Shown piece by piece: positions 25,040 through 33,551 of a stretch of DNA of 64,000 bases. How positions within the stretch are numbered: the first letter of the stretch is position 1; the number at the start of each line of letters is the position of its first letter. The DNA comes from IDS-8 sp035304345. GTDB lineage: Bacteria; Pseudomonadota; Gammaproteobacteria; Steroidobacterales; Woeseiaceae. The stretch covers positions 51,195-115,194 of the forward strand of contig DATGQE010000025.1 of assembly GCA_035304345.1 (NCBI GenBank). Direction: 5' to 3'. Position numbers and translations under genes: made by a program. The notes beneath the pieces were generated by a model. That model searched no databases and was not told the DNA's origin. It saw only the letters and a list, made by a program, of their open reading frames with translations.

Positions 25040-25867
25040 TCAAAGCTGGCAGTTCGGCTCTTTGCCCTGCGCCTTGGCCTCGTTGTAGAGCGCGAGCGCC
25101 GCCGGGAGCTGCTGCACCAGCGATTCGATACGAGTCTCGCCCGACGGGTGCGTCGACATGAACTCCGGAATCTGCGACTCGTTGCGCGCCTGCATGTTGG
25201 TCCACAGCTTCACGGACTCGCGCGGGTCGAAGCCGGCCATCGCCATGTACTTGAGGCCGATGACGTCCGCCTCCGACTCCTGCTTGCGACTGAACGGGTT
25301 CAGGATGCCGAGCACCGCGCCGGTCTGCAGCGTCTGCTGTGCCGCGCGCGTCTGGTTCGCGTATCCGCCGCCGAGCAGGATCGCGGCGATGTCGATGCCG
25401 ACGCCCGCCACCATGGAGCGCGAGGCGCGCTCGTTCGCGTGATTCGCGGTGACGTGGGCGACCTCGTGACCGATCACGGTCGCGAGCTGGTGCTGGTTCT
25501 CGGCGACCTGCAGGATGCCGCTGAACACGCTGATCTTGCCGCCCGGCAGGACGAACGCGTTGATGTCCGGCTGGTCGATGACGGCCAGCTCCCAGTACAT
25601 CTCGGCGTCCTCGCCCTCGAGCTGGTCGACGATCGCGTTGCTCACGCAGGCGATGTAGTCGATCGTGGCGCGGTCCTGCACCAGCGGCATGCGTTCGCGG
25701 ATCATCTCGAACTGGCGCTTGCCTTCCGCGGCGAGTGCCGCATCCGATTGCAGGACGAGCTGGTTGCGCCCGGTCGGGCTCTGGGCACAGGCCGAGATGA
25801 CGAGGGCCACGAGCAGGCCCGTGAGAAGTGCCGCCGGCCGGCCGAGCTGCGGTTTGCGAGGGTTCAT
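25040..25867 (-). CDS. M48 family metalloprotease, lipoprotein
   Basis: The 275-aa product has a lipoprotein signal (VALVISACAQ, Cys about residue 27) and an M48 peptidase domain with HEVAH at residues 134-138 and the third zinc ligand in SRKQESEADVIGL. FVLPGGKISVFSGIL is also conserved. It resembles LoiP/YggG and the peptidase part of BepA, which handle misfolded outer-membrane proteins; no TPR domain follows, so a LoiP-like quality-control role is more likely. GGAGG lies upstream of the ATG. A TATAAT box (25891-25896, complement) is placed 24 bases upstream. Confidence 0.92.
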   Translation of the reverse strand: MNPRKPQLGRPAALLTGLLVALVISACAQSPTGRNQLVLQSDAALAAEGKRQFEMIRERMPLVQDRATIDYIACVSNAIVDQLEGEDAEMYWELAVIDQPDINAFVLPGGKISVFSGILQVAENQHQLATVIGHEVAHVTANHANERASRSMVAGVGIDIAAILLGGGYANQTRAAQQTLQTGAVLGILNPFSRKQESEADVIGLKYMAMAGFDPRESVKLWTNMQARNESQIPEFMSTHPSGETRIESLVQQLPAALALYNEAKAQGKEPNCQL

Positions 25868-25890
25868 TGCCTGTCCTCCGATCTACCGCG

Positions 25891-25896
25891 ATTATA
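25891..25896 (-). promoter_or_regulatory. Candidate -10 element for the M48 gene
   Basis: A perfect TATAAT on the minus strand lies 23 bases upstream of the ATG at 25867, followed by a good GGAGG ribosome site. The expected -35 position reads GATCCG, a poor match. Confidence 0.45.
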
Positions 25897-26012
25897 CCGC
25901 CGGGCGCGGTGCGCGGATCGATCCCGATTCCCGGCTCCGCCGCCCCGGAGGCCCTGACCCTGAGACCGGGCCCGGGGTCGCGGAGTTCCGCCGCCGGCCG
26001 GCCCGGCGCGGC

Positions 26013-27035
26013 CTAGCGGGGCAGCCGGGACTCCAGGCCGCGGCGCCAGGCGGCGGCGTCCAGGCGGGCCAGCGCGTCGTCCAGGGTCACGAGCAGGCGC
26101 TGCCGGAACGGGCGCCGCACCTTGTAGCTCACCCGGTAGAGGTCGCGCTCGGCGGCCAGCCCGGTCAGGAGCTGGTCGCTCGTCTGCAGCTCGTCGGCGA
26201 GCCCGAGCTCGAGCGCGCGCGTGCCGTACCAGTGCTCGCCCGTGGCGACCCGGGCGAGGTCCAGCCCGGGCCGGAACGTCGCCACCGCCGCCTTGAACAG
26301 CTCGTGCACGTCCTCGAGCTGCGCCTTGAGCCGGGCGCGGTCGGCATCGGTGTTCTTGCCGAACATGGTCACGTTGCGCTTGTACTCGCCGGCCGTAACC
26401 ATTTCCCAGTCGATGCCGTGCCCTTCCAGCATGCGGTTGAAATTCGGAAGCTGCGCGATGACCCCGATCGAGCCCAGCACGGCGAACGGCGCCGCGACGA
26501 TCCGGTTCGCGACACAGGCCATGAGGTAGCCGCCGCTGGCGGCGACCTTGTCGACGCAGACGATCAGCGGAATGCCGCGATCGCGGATGCGGGCGAGCTG
26601 GGAAGCCCCGAGCCCGTGCTCGTGCACGAGGCCGCCGGCATTCTCGAGGCGCACGATCACCTGGTCGTCGTCCCGCGCCACCTCGAGAATGGCGCTGATC
26701 TCCTCGCGCAGCGAGGCCACCGCGCTGGCCCTCAGGTCGCCCTTGAAGTCGATGACGAAGCCGCGCGGGCGGCGTTCACGCGCCTTGGCCGTGAGCTTCT
26801 CCTTCGCCTTCTCCGCCTTGGCTGCGGCCTTCCACTCGCCCTTGCCGAGGATGACGCGCCTGAGATTCCGCGCCAGCGTGCGATACTTGCGGTTGAGGCT
26901 CTCGACCTCCAGCCCCTCGTGCACGGCCGCGCGGCGGCTGATCGTCGCGAGCGACGCCAGCACCGTCACGATCGCGCCCACGATCGTGGCCGTCTTCAGC
27001 AGGAACAGGCCGTAATCGGAAAGGAGCTCCGCCAT
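26013..27035 (-). CDS. sohB: SohB-like inner-membrane serine protease
   Basis: The 340-aa product has an N-terminal transmembrane helix (about 10-30), a charged Lys/Ala/Glu coiled region (about 60-85), and an S49 peptidase domain. The serine site is seen in CVDKVAASGGYLMACVANRIVAAPFAVLGSIGV, and the probable lysine partner in TAGEYKRNVTMFG. SohB digests membrane-associated or exported peptides. The length fits the SohB (one-domain) rather than SppA (two-domain) type. Its ATG directly abuts the lipA stop (TGAATG at 27033-27038), so translation is coupled to lipA. Confidence 0.92.
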   Translation of the reverse strand: MAELLSDYGLFLLKTATIVGAIVTVLASLATISRRAAVHEGLEVESLNRKYRTLARNLRRVILGKGEWKAAAKAEKAKEKLTAKARERRPRGFVIDFKGDLRASAVASLREEISAILEVARDDDQVIVRLENAGGLVHEHGLGASQLARIRDRGIPLIVCVDKVAASGGYLMACVANRIVAAPFAVLGSIGVIAQLPNFNRMLEGHGIDWEMVTAGEYKRNVTMFGKNTDADRARLKAQLEDVHELFKAAVATFRPGLDLARVATGEHWYGTRALELGLADELQTSDQLLTGLAAERDLYRVSYKVRRPFRQRLLVTLDDALARLDAAAWRRGLESRLPR

Positions 27036-28052
27036 TCAGACGGCGATGCCGACGTTGTTGCCGTCGAGCACGCGGTCGGCGCGATAGCTCGAGCGCACGA
27101 GCGGGCCGGCGACGACCTCGAGGAAGCCTTTTTCCAAGCCCTCGCGCCGGTAAGCCTCGAACTCGTCCGGCGTCACGTAGCGCTCGACCGGCAGGTGGTT
27201 CGGCGTCGGGCGCAGGTACTGCCCCAGGGTCAGGATGTCGACGCCCGCTTCGCGCAGGTCGTCCATCGTCTCCAGGATTTCGCTGTCCTTCTCGCCGAGG
27301 CCCAGCATCAGGCTGGTCTTCGTCAGGACCTCCGGCCGGTAGCGCTTGGCGTGCGCGAGCACGCCGATCGTCTGTTCGTAGCCGGCGCGCGGGTCGCGCA
27401 CCGGGTGCGTCAGGCGGCGCACGGTCTCGACGTTCTGCGCGAACACGTCCACGCCGGCGTCGATCACGGTGCTGACGTGAGCGGCCACGCCGTCGAAGTC
27501 CGGCGTGAGCGCTTCCACCGCCGTGTCCGGGTTCATGCGCTTGATGGCGCGCACGCAGGCCGCGTAATGCGCCGCGCCGCCGTCCGGCAGGTCGTCCCGG
27601 TCGACGGACGTGATGACGACGTAGCGCAGGTTCATGAGCTTCACGGCGCGGGCGGTGTTCTCCGGCTCCTCGGCATCGAGCCAGCCGCGCGGATTGCCGG
27701 TGTCCACCGCGCAGAACCGGCACGCGCGCGTGCACACCGAGCCCATGATCATGATCGTGGCCGTGCCGTTGTTCCAGCACTCGCCGATGTTCGGGCACAT
27801 CGACTCCTCGCACACCGTCGACAAGCGATGCTGGCGCACGGTCTGGCGTACCGCCGAGAACCTCGCGCCCGCCGGCAGGCGCGCCCGCAGCCACGGCGGC
27901 TTCTGGCCGCCGACGAAGGGAGCCGTTCCCGGCCTCGCCTTGATGCCGTTCTTGATCGCGGTGAAGCCCGCCGGGGTACGGTACTTGTGGCCGGATTCCA
28001 CGATGGGAATGCCCTTGAAGCGGGGGTTGGCGGGGTCGTCGGGACGGTTCAT
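27036..28052 (-). CDS. lipA: Lipoyl synthase
   Basis: LipA is a radical SAM enzyme that inserts two sulfurs into the octanoyl chain on lipoyl domains. Both clusters' ligands are visible: the auxiliary cluster CEESMCPNIGEC and the radical SAM cluster CTRACRFCAV. Other signatures are TATIMIMGSVCTR, VVITSVDRDDLPDGGA, FAQNVETVRRLTHPVRDPRAGYEQT and LTLGQYLRPTPNHLPV. The start at 28052 is the last ATG before the conserved region; an upstream ATG at 28112 would add 20 residues of doubtful coding character. No strong ribosome site precedes either. lipB is not adjacent; sohB is directly coupled downstream. Confidence 0.93.
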   Translation of the reverse strand: MNRPDDPANPRFKGIPIVESGHKYRTPAGFTAIKNGIKARPGTAPFVGGQKPPWLRARLPAGARFSAVRQTVRQHRLSTVCEESMCPNIGECWNNGTATIMIMGSVCTRACRFCAVDTGNPRGWLDAEEPENTARAVKLMNLRYVVITSVDRDDLPDGGAAHYAACVRAIKRMNPDTAVEALTPDFDGVAAHVSTVIDAGVDVFAQNVETVRRLTHPVRDPRAGYEQTIGVLAHAKRYRPEVLTKTSLMLGLGEKDSEILETMDDLREAGVDILTLGQYLRPTPNHLPVERYVTPDEFEAYRREGLEKGFLEVVAGPLVRSSYRADRVLDGNNVGIAV

Positions 28053-28187
28053 GCGGAAGAACAACGCAGGTGTGTACGGCAAGAACCGGAATTCTCGCAC
28101 GAGCCGCGACATGGGCGAAAGGGCGGGCCGCGAGCCCGGCGCCCGGCAGGCGGGCGCCTCGCGGAAAAAATCAGGCGGCGCGACCGC

Positions 28188-28385
28188 TCAGTGCAGCCGC
28201 GCCCAGCTCAACAGCTTGATGCTGTCCCGGTCGAGATCGAAGTTCCGCGCGAGCACGGCCTCGATCTCGCGGGTGTTCGTATTGGTCGCCAGCGGCCGCG
28301 ACAGCTCGACCACGCCGGCAAACTCGTTGCCACCGAGGTAGCTCGCGTCGGTGAGGCGGAACTGGGTGTAGTACTTGACGGCCAT
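28188..28385 (-). CDS. Small conserved-looking hypothetical protein (65 aa)
   Basis: The 65-aa product starts MAVKYYTQFRLTDASYLGG and ends LLSWARLH. Its balanced amino-acid composition and amphipathic pattern look like a real protein rather than a chance frame. It has no signal peptide, no membrane segment and no motif I can name. It is divergent from the OmpA-like gene with about 200 bp between them, and has no good ribosome site that I can see. Function unknown. Confidence 0.6.
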   Translation of the reverse strand: MAVKYYTQFRLTDASYLGGNEFAGVVELSRPLATNTNTREIEAVLARNFDLDRDSIKLLSWARLH

Positions 28386-28492
28386 GGCTCGACATTACGC
28401 CGGCCCGCCGGCGGGCGTCTGTGAGGCACGGCACACTCCGGCGCACGGCCTTTCCCGCGGCCTTTCCTGCCCGATTCCTGCGCGGCCGGCGC

Positions 28493-28520
28493 TTGTTTTC
28501 TCCCCGGACAGCGATACATT
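28493..28520 (+). promoter_or_regulatory. Sigma-70-like promoter for the OmpA-like gene
   Basis: TTGTTT (28493-28498) and TACATT (28515-28520) are separated by 16 bp, 62 bases before the ATG at 28583. This is one of the few places in the window with both hexamers reasonable. Confidence 0.5.
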
Positions 28521-28582
28521 GCACAGTTTTCCCGGGCCCTTTCCGGGTAATTTCCAAGGTCCACCGCAGCGGAACACGAAAA

Positions 28583-30046
28583 ATGCCTTCGAGGAACCTT
28601 TTTGCCGCCTTCGTCGCGCTGCTGATGCTCGGGTTCGCCGGAATCGGGGCGGCCCAGAACGAGCTCAGGGAAACCTTCCTTAAGGACGCGGAGGAAGCGC
28701 TCGCGCAAGCGGACCGGGAGCACGCGAGCCTGCTCGCGCCCGAGCACTACCAGCGTGGCATGAAAGCCTTCCGGGCCGCCGAGGACGGCCTGGAGCGCGG
28801 ACGCAACATCGAATGGGTCCGGGACAAGGCCCGCGAAGCGACGGTCGAGTTCCTGGAGGCCGCGGAAAAGGCCAGGCAGGCACAGGACGTGCTCGCCCAG
28901 GTGATGAAGAGCCGGCAGGACGCCGCGAACGCGCGCGCACCCGAGCTCGCGCCGAAGCTCTGGCAGGACGCGCAGCGCGAGTTCGGCAACGCGATTCGCG
29001 AGCTGGAGCGCGGCGACCGCAGGGGCGCGGAGCGCAAGAAAGCCGAGGCGACCACCCTGTACCGCGAAGCGGAGCTGGTCGCGATCAAGGACCAGTACCT
29101 GAGCGAGACGCGCCGGCTGCTGGAAGCGGCCCAGCGCGCGCGGGTCGATCGCTACGCGCCGATCACGCTCAACAAGGCGCGGCAGCTCCTCGCGGAAGCG
29201 GAGCAGGAGCTGAACCAGAACCGCTACGACACCGACCTGCCGCGCAGCCTGGCGCAGCAGGCGAACTACGAGGCCAAGCACGCGCTGTACCTCTCCGAGG
29301 TCGTGCGCAAGGTCCGCGACAACGACCTCACGATCGAGCAGCTCATCCTGAGCTGGGAAGAGCCGCTGCAGCGGGTCGCGGACGCGGCCGACATCGTGCC
29401 GCACCTGGAAGCCGGGCCCGACAGGCTCCAGGGGGAGCTGGTCGCCTTCGTCCAGAACCTGCGCGAGGAGCATGCGGAGCTGCGGCAGGAAGCCGAGGCC
29501 AACCGGATCCGCATCGCCGACATGGCGGAGGAGATCCGGGCACTCGACGAGCGGCTCGGCGGCGCCACGGCCGAGCGCGCGGCGCTGGTGAAGCGCCTCG
29601 AGGCCCAGGAGCGCATCAAGGAGCAGTTCGAGAAGGTCGAGAAGATGTTCACGCGCGAGGAAGCGCGCGTGCTGCGCGAGGGTGACAACATCATCCTTCG
29701 CCTGGTCGGGCTCACGTTCGACAGCGGCAAGGCCGAGATCAAGCAGGAGGCGTTCGACCTGCTCGCGAAAGTCGAGCGGGCCATCGACGTGTTCCCCGGC
29801 TCGGAGCTGATCATCGAGGGCCACACGGATTCCTACGGCAGCGACGAGATGAACCAGCGCTTGTCGCAGAGCCGCGCCGAATCCGTGCAGCAGTACATGA
29901 TCAACGCGATGCGCATCCCGAGCTACCGGCTGATCGCCACCGGCTACGGCGAGACGCAGCCGATCGCCAACAACGAGACCGCCTCGGGCCGCGCGCAGAA
30001 CCGCCGCATCGACATCGTCATCAAGCCCAACCTCGACGGCGCCTGA
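28583..30046 (+). CDS. OmpA-family protein with DUF4398 region
   Basis: The 487-aa product has a signal peptide (AGIGAAQNE), a long helical Ala/Glu/Arg-rich region (about 30-350) that includes a DUF4398-type segment, and a C-terminal OmpA/MotB peptidoglycan-binding domain. The OmpA core reads LTFDSGKAEIKQEAFDLL, ELIIEGHTDSYGSDEMNQRLSQSRAESV and ATGYGETQPIANNETASGRAQNRRIDIVI, with the usual Asp and Arg residues that hold meso-diaminopimelate. The protein probably tethers the outer membrane or an envelope complex to peptidoglycan. No beta-barrel domain is present. The ATG follows GGAACACGAAAA. Confidence 0.92.
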   Translation: MPSRNLFAAFVALLMLGFAGIGAAQNELRETFLKDAEEALAQADREHASLLAPEHYQRGMKAFRAAEDGLERGRNIEWVRDKAREATVEFLEAAEKARQAQDVLAQVMKSRQDAANARAPELAPKLWQDAQREFGNAIRELERGDRRGAERKKAEATTLYREAELVAIKDQYLSETRRLLEAAQRARVDRYAPITLNKARQLLAEAEQELNQNRYDTDLPRSLAQQANYEAKHALYLSEVVRKVRDNDLTIEQLILSWEEPLQRVADAADIVPHLEAGPDRLQGELVAFVQNLREEHAELRQEAEANRIRIADMAEEIRALDERLGGATAERAALVKRLEAQERIKEQFEKVEKMFTREEARVLREGDNIILRLVGLTFDSGKAEIKQEAFDLLAKVERAIDVFPGSELIIEGHTDSYGSDEMNQRLSQSRAESVQQYMINAMRIPSYRLIATGYGETQPIANNETASGRAQNRRIDIVIKPNLDGA

Positions 30047-30071
30047 TCGCCGCAGGATCGTCCGCGGGGTC

Positions 30072-31010
30072 TCAGGAACGGAGCGAGGCGGAGGCGGCGG
30101 ACGACTCCGCCGTGACGCTGCGCCACCAGTCGGCGATCACCGCGCCCGTCGTCTCGTTCACGAGATAGCCGTACTCGGCGTGTACGTTGAGCTCGCCGTC
30201 GTAGTGGAAATAGTTGTAGACCTCGTAGTCGACGATCTCCTCCACCAGGCCGAGCTCGACCATCTCGCCGTAATCGTTCGCCAGCGTCATGTCGATGGCC
30301 GTGAGGTCGCCGACGGCGGCGATGTTGACCCAGCGGCGAACGTTGCGCGGGTAGCGCTCGGCGCCGGTCGCCTCGCGCCCGAGCAGGCGGCGCTGGATCG
30401 TCCGCTGCCCGAGGGGGCTGCCCATGGTGAGGAACAGGTCGACCCGCACCGCCTCGCGCGTGTCCCCTGAAAGCTGCCACAGCGCATCGTAGGCGATGAC
30501 CGATCCCATGCTGTGGCCGATGAGCATGATCGGCCGGCCGCTCTTGGCCGCCGCCCGGAGCGGCAGCTTCACCAGCCGGCGGGTCGATTCGGCGATGTCG
30601 TCCACGTTCTCCACGTAGCGCCGGAGGTCGCGCAGGTGCAGCTCGAGGTTCTCGTCCGCGATCTGCGGGATGAGGAACGGCAATCGGTCGGCGAGCTGGT
30701 ACAGCCGGCGAACCGTGCGCCGGCGCAGCGAGCGCGCCTCGGCGATGTCCTCGGGCGCCGGCTGCTCCTGCTCGAGCACGCGCGCGATGCCGGCGCGGTC
30801 CAGGCCGAGGTCGCGGTGCACGCCGTAGAAATCGTAGTTCCAGCCGACGACGTCGAAGGCGTTCGGGTGCTCGTGCAGTTGCGCCGCCGTCTCCGGATCC
30901 GCCCGGCGCACGCCCTCCACCAGGCACGTCCAGAGCGCCTGGCCGTGAACGCCCGGCGGAGGCTTCGGCTTGAGGCCCGGAACGTAGAGCAGCAGCGGAT
31001 CGCCGCCCAT
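30072..31010 (-). CDS. Alpha/beta-hydrolase-fold protein
   Basis: The 312-aa product begins GGDPLLLYVPGLKPKPPPGVH and contains MLIGHSMGSVIAYDAL, a nucleophile elbow with Ser167, as in lipases and esterases. The region LTMGSPLGQRTIQRRLLG and a later HYDGELNVHAEYGYL supply candidate acid and His residues. No signal peptide is present, so it is probably cytosolic. The ATG at 31010 overlaps the stop of the HAD gene (TGATG), indicating translational coupling. The substrate is unknown. Confidence 0.8.
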   Translation of the reverse strand: MGGDPLLLYVPGLKPKPPPGVHGQALWTCLVEGVRRADPETAAQLHEHPNAFDVVGWNYDFYGVHRDLGLDRAGIARVLEQEQPAPEDIAEARSLRRRTVRRLYQLADRLPFLIPQIADENLELHLRDLRRYVENVDDIAESTRRLVKLPLRAAAKSGRPIMLIGHSMGSVIAYDALWQLSGDTREAVRVDLFLTMGSPLGQRTIQRRLLGREATGAERYPRNVRRWVNIAAVGDLTAIDMTLANDYGEMVELGLVEEIVDYEVYNYFHYDGELNVHAEYGYLVNETTGAVIADWWRSVTAESSAASASLRS

Positions 31011-31771
31011 CACCCGGAATCGGTTCCGTACCCGAACGCCGCCGGTTGCAGCAACCGGCGGAGCTCGCCGACGCCGGTCACGACCGCGTGCGGCGCCGGC
31101 AGGTGGTCGGGCCAGGCCTGCCCGGCGCGGTTCACCCACGCGGCGGCGAGCCCGGCCCCGAGCGCCCCGGCGACGTCGCACTCGGGATGGTCGCCGACGT
31201 GCAGCGCCTCGTCGTGCGCACAGCCCGCACGCCGCACCGCCTCGTCGAAGATCTCCGGCGCGGGCTTGGCGGCGCCCACGTCGACCGCGGTGACGACGTC
31301 GTCGAACAGGTGGCGGATGCCGATCGTCTCGAGATTGGCGTTGCCGTTCGTCACCGCGATGAGCCGGTAATGCTGCGCGAGCGCCGCCAGCGTCGGCTGC
31401 ACGTCGGGAAAAAGCTCCACCCGGTTCCGGAAACGCTCGAACACCGCGAATGCGCCGTCCAGGTGATCGTGCGAATAGCCGCACGCATCGAGCATCCGGC
31501 CGAGCGTCTCGCGGCGCACGAAGCGGAAATCGTGGCAGCGGTCGGCGTGCTCGGCGATCACCTGCTCGCGGAGCTCCAGCGCGCCCTCCGCGGAGAACCG
31601 CTCTGCGACAGTCGGGCAGTGCTCCTCGAGCCAGCGCCACAGCTCCGCTTCGGCGCGGCGAATCACCGGCGCGATCTCCCACAGCGTGTCGTCGAGATCG
31701 AGCGTAATGGCGCGGATGCGGTTCAAGATTCGTCGGGACGGCTGGAAAGGGTCCGGCGGCAGGCGGTGCAT
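31010..31771 (-). CDS. HAD-superfamily hydrolase (subfamily IA)
   Basis: The 253-aa protein has the HAD motif I ITLDLDDTLWEI with the nucleophile Asp and the acid Asp, motif II IAVTNGNAN, motif III around VGAAKPAPEIFDEAV, and motif IV LHVGDHPECDVAGAL. It carries the helical cap insertion expected of subclass IA phosphatases such as YjjG or phosphoglycolate phosphatase. The substrate is most likely a small phosphorylated metabolite or nucleotide, but this is not decidable. It is first in a two-gene operon with the alpha/beta hydrolase gene. The ATG at 31771 has almost no leader if the TATTAT box upstream is used. Confidence 0.88.
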   Translation of the reverse strand: MHRLPPDPFQPSRRILNRIRAITLDLDDTLWEIAPVIRRAEAELWRWLEEHCPTVAERFSAEGALELREQVIAEHADRCHDFRFVRRETLGRMLDACGYSHDHLDGAFAVFERFRNRVELFPDVQPTLAALAQHYRLIAVTNGNANLETIGIRHLFDDVVTAVDVGAAKPAPEIFDEAVRRAGCAHDEALHVGDHPECDVAGALGAGLAAAWVNRAGQAWPDHLPAPHAVVTGVGELRRLLQPAAFGYGTDSG

Positions 31772-32081
31772 TGTCGGCCTATAATAGCGATGGAATCAAA
31801 CGCGGCACAAAACGAACACGGCAGCCCGTCTTTAGGGGATTCGAGGCCGGCTCCGAAACCTGAACACGCGTACGCGGGGCAGCCTCGAGCGATGCCCGAG
31901 CCCTGCACGCCACGAGCCTCGGCCCGCCGATCGGGCCGGCGACCGACGACCGCGCGTGCGCCACCGGGACGTCGCCGATGCAGGGTTTCTGCAGTCACGG
32001 GTTGCAGGGCAGCGCCGGGGAAAGCGGCGTGGCCGGCGAGCACGCACCTGCCTGCAGCCGCCCCCGGGAGGCACCCGCGCA
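31772..32081. other. 310-bp intergenic region with back-to-back promoter signals
   Basis: This gap separates the minus-strand HAD gene from the plus-strand methyltransferase gene. TATAAT on the plus strand (31780-31785) overlaps TATTAT on the minus strand (31781-31786). The minus box has TTGTGC 18 bp upstream (complement of 31805-31810), a fair promoter for the HAD gene. The plus box lacks a -35 and would give a leader of nearly 290 bases. No convincing small gene is seen. Confidence 0.45.
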
Positions 32082-33074
32082 ATGAGGGGAGCCGGCCGCA
32101 TGCTGTTCAACGGGCTCACCCTGGTGCCGGGTGCCGACCGCATGCCGATCCTGCGGCACCACCTCGAGCGGCGCATGACCGGCACCGGGGGCACCTGCAG
32201 CGCGCGCTACTGCTACGCCGTGTGGCTGCGTCACCTCGTCCTCGTCGCGGAGCACGGGCTGAACCCGGACCCGAAAAACGTCGCCGAGCTCGGACCGGGC
32301 GACTCGATCGGCACGGGCGTCGCCGCCCTGCTCTGCGGCGCCGAACGCTACGCCGCGCTCGACGTCGTCCGCCATGCCGAGGACCGGCGCAACCTCGAGG
32401 TGTTCGAGGAGCTGGTCGAGCTCGTGGGCCGGCGCACGGACATCCCGGACGAGCAGGAATTCCCGCACCTGCGACCGACCCTCGCGAGCTACCGCTTCCC
32501 GTCTTCGCTTCTGTCCGCCAGGCGCCTGGAAAGAGCGCTGGCACCGGCCCGCCTGGCCGCCATCCGCGGCGCGCTTCAGGGCGGGAATCCCGGCGGGCCG
32601 ATCCGCTACTTCGTGCCCTGGTCGGATCCCGCGGTCGTGCCCGTCGGATCGCAGGACCTCGTCTTCTCGCAGGCCGTGCTGGAGCACGTCGATGCCCTGC
32701 CCGAGGCGTACGCGGCGATGCGCCGCTGGCTGCGCCCGGGAGGCTGCCTGTCGCACCAGGTCGACCTCAAGAGCCACAACTCGGCGCCCACCTGGGACGG
32801 CCACTGGCGCCTGGGCCCGCTGCGCTGGAACCTAACGCGCGGACGGCGCCTCTGGTACATCAACCGCCAGCCCTGGTCCGAGCACCTGCGACTGCTCGCC
32901 GAGGCCGGCTTTCGAGTGGTCTGGACCCAGCTTGCGAGAACCCCGCCGACCTTCGATCGCGACGCGCTCGCCGCGCCGTTCCGCCACATGCCGGAGGACG
33001 ACCGCAGCATCTCCGGCGGCTTCGTGCTCGCCGTGCCGGGCGACACGGGGCCGTGGCCTCCGCTCGCCCTATAA
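32082..33074 (+). CDS. Methyltransferase-domain protein
   Basis: The 330-aa product has a SAM-binding signature VAELGPGDSIGTGVAALLCGAERYAALDV and a later VFSQAVLEHVDALPEAYAAMRRWLRPGGCLSHQVD, as in Methyltransf_11/FkbM-like proteins that modify sugars or lipids. The N-terminal RYCYAVWLRHL region is typical of methyltransferases near surface-polysaccharide genes, although no such genes are adjacent here. The ATG at 32082 follows CGGGAGG; an internal ATG at 32100 is possible. The stop codon lies inside a TATAAT box that may serve the next gene. Confidence 0.75.
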   Translation: MRGAGRMLFNGLTLVPGADRMPILRHHLERRMTGTGGTCSARYCYAVWLRHLVLVAEHGLNPDPKNVAELGPGDSIGTGVAALLCGAERYAALDVVRHAEDRRNLEVFEELVELVGRRTDIPDEQEFPHLRPTLASYRFPSSLLSARRLERALAPARLAAIRGALQGGNPGGPIRYFVPWSDPAVVPVGSQDLVFSQAVLEHVDALPEAYAAMRRWLRPGGCLSHQVDLKSHNSAPTWDGHWRLGPLRWNLTRGRRLWYINRQPWSEHLRLLAEAGFRVVWTQLARTPPTFDRDALAAPFRHMPEDDRSISGGFVLAVPGDTGPWPPLAL

Positions 33075-33075
33075 T
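33070..33075 (+). promoter_or_regulatory. Candidate -10 element for gloA
   Basis: A perfect TATAAT overlaps the TAA stop of the preceding methyltransferase gene and lies 44 bases before the gloA ATG. No -35 is recognisable in the coding sequence upstream. Confidence 0.4.
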
Positions 33076-33119
33076 GAACGTCCACCCCGACCCCGAACGT
33101 ACAGAACGCTTGGAGTGAG

Positions 33120-33539
33120 ATGAAATACCTGCACACGATGGTGCGCGTCGGCAATCTCGAGCAGTCGCTGGACTTCTATTGCAACAAGCTCGGGTTGAAG
33201 GAGCAGAGGCGCGTCGACAACGAGAAAGGACGCTTCACCCTCGTCTTTCTCGCCGCGCCGGGCGACGAGGACGCGCAGATCGAGCTCACCTGGAACTGGG
33301 ATACGACGGAGTACACGGAAGGCCGCAACTTCGGTCACATTGCGTACGCCGTCGACAACATCTACGACACCTGCCAGCGGCTGATGGACGCGGGCGTGAC
33401 GATCAACCGGCCGCCGCGCGACGGGCACATGGCGTTCGTGCGCTCGCCCGACAACATCTCGATCGAGCTCCTGCAGGCCGGCAAGCCGCTGCCGCCGGCG
33501 GAGCCGTGGGTCTCGATGCCCAACACGGGCCAGTGGTGA
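33120..33539 (+). CDS. gloA: Lactoylglutathione lyase (glyoxalase I)
   Basis: GloA isomerises the hemithioacetal of methylglyoxal and glutathione to S-lactoylglutathione. The 139-aa product aligns by eye with bacterial Ni-type GloA: KYLHTMVRVGNLEQSLDFYCNKLGLK at the start, then IELTWNWD, NFGHIAYAVDN and NISIELLQ. These supply the four metal ligands His5, a Glu in IELT, a His in GHIA and a Glu in IELL. TTGGAG provides a ribosome site 7 bases before the ATG. The C-terminus carries about 15 extra residues (PAEPWVSMPNTGQW), a common variant. Confidence 0.93.
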   Translation: MKYLHTMVRVGNLEQSLDFYCNKLGLKEQRRVDNEKGRFTLVFLAAPGDEDAQIELTWNWDTTEYTEGRNFGHIAYAVDNIYDTCQRLMDAGVTINRPPRDGHMAFVRSPDNISIELLQAGKPLPPAEPWVSMPNTGQW

Positions 33540-33551
33540 CGCCAGGGCGCC

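Noticed and set aside
25665..28424. A 919-codon open frame on the plus strand across sohB and lipA.
   Set aside because: It is antisense to genes with clear motifs and shows no recognisable fold of its own.
31790..32100. A plus-strand frame starting with an ATG just after the TATAAT box and running towards the methyltransferase.
   Set aside because: Composition is Pro/Arg/Ala random-like with no ribosome site; it runs out of frame into the real gene.
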